DNA from: Shewanella glacialipiscicola
GTDB lineage: Bacteria; Pseudomonadota; Gammaproteobacteria; Enterobacterales; Shewanellaceae
Direction of reading: 5' to 3'
Assembly: GCF_023283485.1 (NCBI RefSeq)
Contig: NZ_JAKILU010000003.1
Span: 248,001-312,000 of the forward strand
Length of the DNA stretch: 64,000 nt
Both the position numbers and the translations under genes were made by a program. How positions within the stretch are numbered: the stretch's first letter is position 1; the number at the start of each line of letters is the position of its first letter. The notes under the pieces were generated by a model. That model was not told where the DNA came from. It made no database searches and worked only from the letters and a program-made list of their open reading frames with translations. Shown one piece after another: positions 60,683 to 64,000 of this stretch.

Positions 60683-62524
60683 TTGACACTCATCAAACAG
60701 AAGTTTTTAGCATCACAATCTGCAATTAAGTCAGTCAAGCAACTTGATTTTTATATATCACGAGGGCGAACAGCTAACGATAAACTGACTGCAAAAAAAT
60801 TTACGCAATTTCTAAAACAACATCAACTCACTCAAATTTTGAAACAAGCTGGATCTGATGCTACAGAAGATGAAAATTCTAAAAGCTTGACTGAAGTTAA
60901 AGCACTGCTTGAGTCTATTGAAATCGAACAGCCGAAAAAGAAAAAAAATGATCAGGTGGTGTTGGAGCAGGTACTAAAGATTTACCGAAGTTTTATCGAA
61001 AGTCGTGAGGAGTTTAAGTTCAAAAAACCTTGGTTAGATCATCAGGTGTTGGGTTTACCCAAAAATGCCAAATCAGGAGAAGTTTATTTAGGTGGTAATG
61101 ATCTACTTTTAAGTCTCTTGCAAGACGAATTAGGCTTAGATTTACCCTTTTTCCTGAATCGATCAAATATTGAACAGCTTAATCTTGATGTACCTAGTGA
61201 GTGTATAGCAGTGTGTCAGAAAGTAGTTGAGCTTTACGTTCATGAAACTTTAGATAGTAATGATCCAGAGAAATGGATATCGACAAAGAAGTATAAGTTG
61301 TTAACACAACAACAAGGACAGGAAAGTTATCGCCAACAAAAAATTATCAAGCAGTTCGAAATTTTTCATCATTCGCAATTTACTAATGGATTACGCGACA
61401 ATGAGATTTATCAAAGCTGGATTGAAAGTTATAAAGAAACAAAACTGCTTAAGAAGCTCGAACAGTGCCGAACAGATGAAGAACGTCAAAGATTGTTTGA
61501 TCCAAAAATTTATGCGGCCAAATGCGTGATTGACGCAAGTCGAAAGGCTATGGGGATTGATTTAATCGAACATCCAACAAGTTGCCATTACAGCCCAGCT
61601 AAAGATCAAATAGCGATGGTTTCTGAGCAGAACTTTATAACTGATAATCCTGAGTTAGTATACACAGGGGCTTATTGTCATGAGTTATCGCATTCAACTG
61701 GTCATGAAAAACGACTAAAACGTAATCTTACAGGAAACTTCGGTTCGTCAAATTATGGTATGGAAGAGCTTTGTGCTGAAAGTTCATCATTACAACTTTT
61801 AAAGCGCTTTAACTTGCCAAGTGTCACAGATAAACAAAGTGCCGCATACATCGCTAATTGGCTAAAAACTCAGCAAGATAGTGGTTCTAAAGATTTTCTT
61901 AGCATTGCCTGTCATCAGGGCAGTAATGCTGCTGATTTTATATTAACTAAAGCCAAAGAGTATCAAGCGAAGCTTGTGGAAAACTTGGATATTGAGCAAT
62001 TCAGAATAAGCTGTTTGAGCAAAGGCTATAGCAATGTTGATACAGATACGCTGTTTATTGCTGATTATCTTAATAAGACAGCTATGAAAGCGATTAATAA
62101 ATTCTTAAATCAGCGATTTGATGCGTTAAATGAGGTTGAGCGACTTCTGGCTACAGGTAAGCTACTTTCAAGCTCAAAAGAGCAGTTTCTGTTGGATTAT
62201 GACTTTAGAGACTTTTTGAAAAAAGAGCATAGTGTTTTAATTTTTGATGCTACTCAAGCAGGAAGGATTGTTTCAGAGTATTCGTTAAATGATATTTTCA
62301 ATACTGATGTGGATGCTAGGTTTGATGATTATGCATTAATCAAGCAGTTTCATGCATCCTATGGCAAAGATAAGATCACTGAGTATCTCAATCAGCTAGA
62401 AATTGATGGTGTTCAACTGAAGGGGGATGCTGAAGCTGTCGACACGATAAGGGAACTGACGGACAAGCAATATCTATTCGATGTGAGTGATAAGCCAAGC
62501 TGTAGAAGAAAAATTACGAGATAA
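60656..62524 (+). CDS. ArdC-like antirestriction/zincin metallopeptidase-domain protein with extra domains
   Basis: A 622-residue protein. Residues about 120-200 (KKPWLDHQVLGLPKNAKSGEVYLGGNDLLL) resemble the ssDNA-binding N-terminal domain of ArdC-type proteins. Residues about 290-440 are the zincin domain: AYCHELSHSTGHEKRLKRNLTGNFGSSNYGMEELCAE, with zinc ligands H342 and H346, catalytic E343 and a distal glutamate near 370. ArdC-type proteins protect incoming mobile DNA from restriction. Unlike classical ArdC (about 300 residues), this protein has a 110-residue N-terminal extension and a 170-residue C-terminal region (for example LIFDATQAGRIVSEYSLNDIFNTD) that I do not recognise. Confidence 0.8.
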   Translation: MENNENTSVLTLIKQKFLASQSAIKSVKQLDFYISRGRTANDKLTAKKFTQFLKQHQLTQILKQAGSDATEDENSKSLTEVKALLESIEIEQPKKKKNDQVVLEQVLKIYRSFIESREEFKFKKPWLDHQVLGLPKNAKSGEVYLGGNDLLLSLLQDELGLDLPFFLNRSNIEQLNLDVPSECIAVCQKVVELYVHETLDSNDPEKWISTKKYKLLTQQQGQESYRQQKIIKQFEIFHHSQFTNGLRDNEIYQSWIESYKETKLLKKLEQCRTDEERQRLFDPKIYAAKCVIDASRKAMGIDLIEHPTSCHYSPAKDQIAMVSEQNFITDNPELVYTGAYCHELSHSTGHEKRLKRNLTGNFGSSNYGMEELCAESSSLQLLKRFNLPSVTDKQSAAYIANWLKTQQDSGSKDFLSIACHQGSNAADFILTKAKEYQAKLVENLDIEQFRISCLSKGYSNVDTDTLFIADYLNKTAMKAINKFLNQRFDALNEVERLLATGKLLSSSKEQFLLDYDFRDFLKKEHSVLIFDATQAGRIVSEYSLNDIFNTDVDARFDDYALIKQFHASYGKDKITEYLNQLEIDGVQLKGDAEAVDTIRELTDKQYLFDVSDKPSCRRKITR

Positions 62525-62649
62525 ATACTTCCCATTCAAATGGATGTGGGGGTCGGTTAATGTTATATTTGTCATAGCTTTTTATGTTTATAGCGTCATA
62601 GTTTATGCATGACTCTACTTATTGCAAGGATGTTTTTTAAGGGAATTGT

Positions 62650-64000
62650 GTGAATAAAGAAAGTATAAACGATATCGCTTTTGTGAAGAATCACTGTGAG
62701 CTGATTGGTGAGCAATATGAAGAAGCCAAAAATTTGTATTTGGATGCACCAATCCAGACTTTAGTTATTCTCAGATCCTTGATTGTTAATCTATGTGACA
62801 CGATCAGCGATGAGCTTTGTTTAGAGGATGGTGAGAAAGATGTTTTTGATTCAATAAAAAATATTGATGCTACAAAAAGAGTAGACCGAAAAATCATTAA
62901 TAAACTTCATGATATTCGCATAGCTGGCAACAAGGCCGCACATAAAGAAAAGTTTAATATTGAGAAAGGGGAATTTATTACTCTTGCTCAAAAAGGTCTT
63001 CAAGATTTCTGTGAAGTCGTAAATCTTATCAGGTCTTCCTTTCAAAAGGTTATGAGTCCTACCTATAGCTTTGAGACTCAAGTCCATTCCTCGTTGAAAG
63101 ATTTGTCCTACAAAGCTCTTTTTGAGAATGAACCGAACGCAAAGTATGTGGTTGGTTGTGCTTTAGCTCAAGTGCATTATAAAAGGCTTAATGATTTTGC
63201 TAATCCTGAAACAAATAATGGAAGATATTTTTTAGAAGATGAAGGTCAGCTCAAACGGGGTGTCGACCTGATTGAATCAGCAGCGATTGATGATGGACAT
63301 TTAGAAAGTTTGTATGAATATGCAACTATTCTAATAAATGGTATTGAACGTGAAAAAGATTTGAACAAGGGTATTGACTGCTTTAGAAGGGCTGGTTTCA
63401 AGGGGCATATTAGTGCTAAAGCATACCATGGTTACTATGTCATCAATAGACCATCATCCTTAGATTTCGAGATAGAAGAAGCTATAGAAAACTTAGAAAT
63501 AGCTGCCGCTCATAATAACCCTATAGCGTTAGACACTTTGAGTGTTTTGTATCAAGAGGGAAGACACTTCAAGAAAGATATTGAAAAATCTCTTGAGTAC
63601 CTCGAAAAAGCATCTAATCTAGGCTACCCAGAGTCACAATATAAACTGGCAAATTATTATCATTCTATATGTAAAGATCATGAAGCATATGTTTTTTATA
63701 TGACTGAAGCCGCAAAAAATGGCTATGCCGCTGCATATTTAAGCCTAGCTAGAACACTCGCTCTTAAAGTAAATTCAGATGAAACTTACGAACAAGCAGT
63801 AAAAACCTACCAAAAATATATTGAATTGAAAGAAGATCCTGTTGCTCAATTTGAGCTAGGAAGTTTGATTCTTAAACTCAGAAAAAATGATGTTGATAGT
63901 ATTAGAACAGCATTGACTCACTTCATGAACAGCTATCGTAGTAATTACTGCCCCAATCATATTGCCAAACAGATTGAGGTAAGTTCAAAAAAGGCGCTAA
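62650..64000 (+). CDS. DUF4145-like N-terminus plus Sel1/TPR repeats (runs off the window)
   Basis: The frame opens with GTG at 62650, six bases after AAGGG, and is still open at the last base (450 codons). Residues about 30-110 (VILRSLIVNLCDTISDELCLEDG...NKLHDIRIAGNKAAHKEK) match the DUF4145 pattern, common in restriction and other defence proteins. From about residue 140 onward there are Sel1-type repeats, such as AIENLEIAAAHNNPIALDTLSVLYQEGRHFKKDIEKSLEYLEKASNLGYPESQYKLANYYH. The sequence is AT-rich like the rest of the island. The role is unknown; the combination of an RNA/effector-associated domain with a protein-interaction scaffold is suggestive of a defence module (inference). Confidence 0.8.
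   Translation, partial: MNKESINDIAFVKNHCELIGEQYEEAKNLYLDAPIQTLVILRSLIVNLCDTISDELCLEDGEKDVFDSIKNIDATKRVDRKIINKLHDIRIAGNKAAHKEKFNIEKGEFITLAQKGLQDFCEVVNLIRSSFQKVMSPTYSFETQVHSSLKDLSYKALFENEPNAKYVVGCALAQVHYKRLNDFANPETNNGRYFLEDEGQLKRGVDLIESAAIDDGHLESLYEYATILINGIEREKDLNKGIDCFRRAGFKGHISAKAYHGYYVINRPSSLDFEIEEAIENLEIAAAHNNPIALDTLSVLYQEGRHFKKDIEKSLEYLEKASNLGYPESQYKLANYYHSICKDHEAYVFYMTEAAKNGYAAAYLSLARTLALKVNSDETYEQAVKTYQKYIELKEDPVAQFELGSLILKLRKNDVDSIRTALTHFMNSYRSNYCPNHIAKQIEVSSKKAL

Larger units (their letters stand above)
57423..64000. mobile_element. Integrative element (genomic island), left part
   Basis: From the sbcB start to the right edge the DNA is clearly more AT-rich. It encodes a tyrosine integrase, an AlpA-type excisionase candidate, an unknown protein, an ArdC-like antirestriction protein and a DUF4145-Sel1 protein. 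No core genes occur. The left boundary is inferred to lie between sbcB and the integrase (57423-57577), where direct and inverted repeats are seen. The right end and the second attachment site are outside the window. Confidence 0.85.

Noticed and set aside
1-64000. CRISPR arrays, tRNA/rRNA genes and insertion sequences
   Set aside because: No regularly spaced repeats, no tRNA cloverleaf with a CCA-type end and no transposase-like frame were seen.

Overview
The window is chromosomal DNA of a gammaproteobacterium, most probably a Shewanella species. I base this on family resemblance and gene order, not on a database search. Pointers are the six-gene TonB2 energy-transduction cluster beside a TonB-dependent receptor, the comEC-msbA-lpxK-ycaR run, DUF3010, YgjP and VF530 family proteins, and a LytS/LytTR sensor pair next to a CstA-type transporter. 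Bases 1-57422 are ordinary backbone. Bases 57423-64000 are the start of an AT-rich integrated element that runs past the right edge.

Layout: 1-7475 holds a partial TonB-dependent receptor, an orphan methyltransferase and the TonB2 operon (DUF3450, TtpC-like ExbB, ExbB2, ExbD2, TonB2, TPR protein). 7689-13266 holds a DUF885 lipoprotein, ppiC, a GNAT acetyltransferase, an S4 RNA-binding protein, rraB, and a LysR regulator divergent from a TauE/SafE transporter. 13643-26280 holds sbcD-sbcC, an M23 murein hydrolase, YgjP, DUF3010, a DEAD-box helicase, rssA, and a curA-like reductase divergent from an OhrR-type MarR regulator. 26595-32760 holds nrdD-nrdG, yibL, ribA, an outer-membrane barrel, a FlxA-like protein and a VF530 protein. 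32944-41582 holds cstA, a BtsR/BtsS-like two-component pair, yecH, a ParA/ribbon-helix-helix pair, a PilZ protein, psiE, nnrS and DUF2062. 41615-57422 holds comEC-msbA-lpxK-ycaR, small membrane and lipoproteins, glutaredoxin, a giant DUF748 protein, DUF445, VOC and DUF1289 proteins, cdd and sbcB.

The integrated element begins next to the 5' end of sbcB. It carries a P4-type tyrosine integrase and a convergent 58-codon AlpA-like excisionase candidate. Next come an unrecognised 309-residue protein preceded by very short ORFs, and a 622-residue protein with an ArdC-like antirestriction metallopeptidase domain. A DUF4145-plus-Sel1-repeat protein is cut off by the window edge. This is the most likely place for an undescribed anti-defence or defence module.

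Several regulatory structures are readable in the backbone. There are twin palindromes between curA and its MarR regulator, and an FNR-like site plus a pair of NrdR-box-like sites upstream of nrdD. Three direct repeats matching the BtsR consensus lie upstream of cstA. A perfect inverted repeat lies between the LysR gene and yfcA, and a perfect 10+10 inverted repeat lies ahead of the TonB2 operon. A four-copy heptamer repeat forms the start region of nrdG. No tRNA, rRNA, CRISPR array or insertion sequence was seen.
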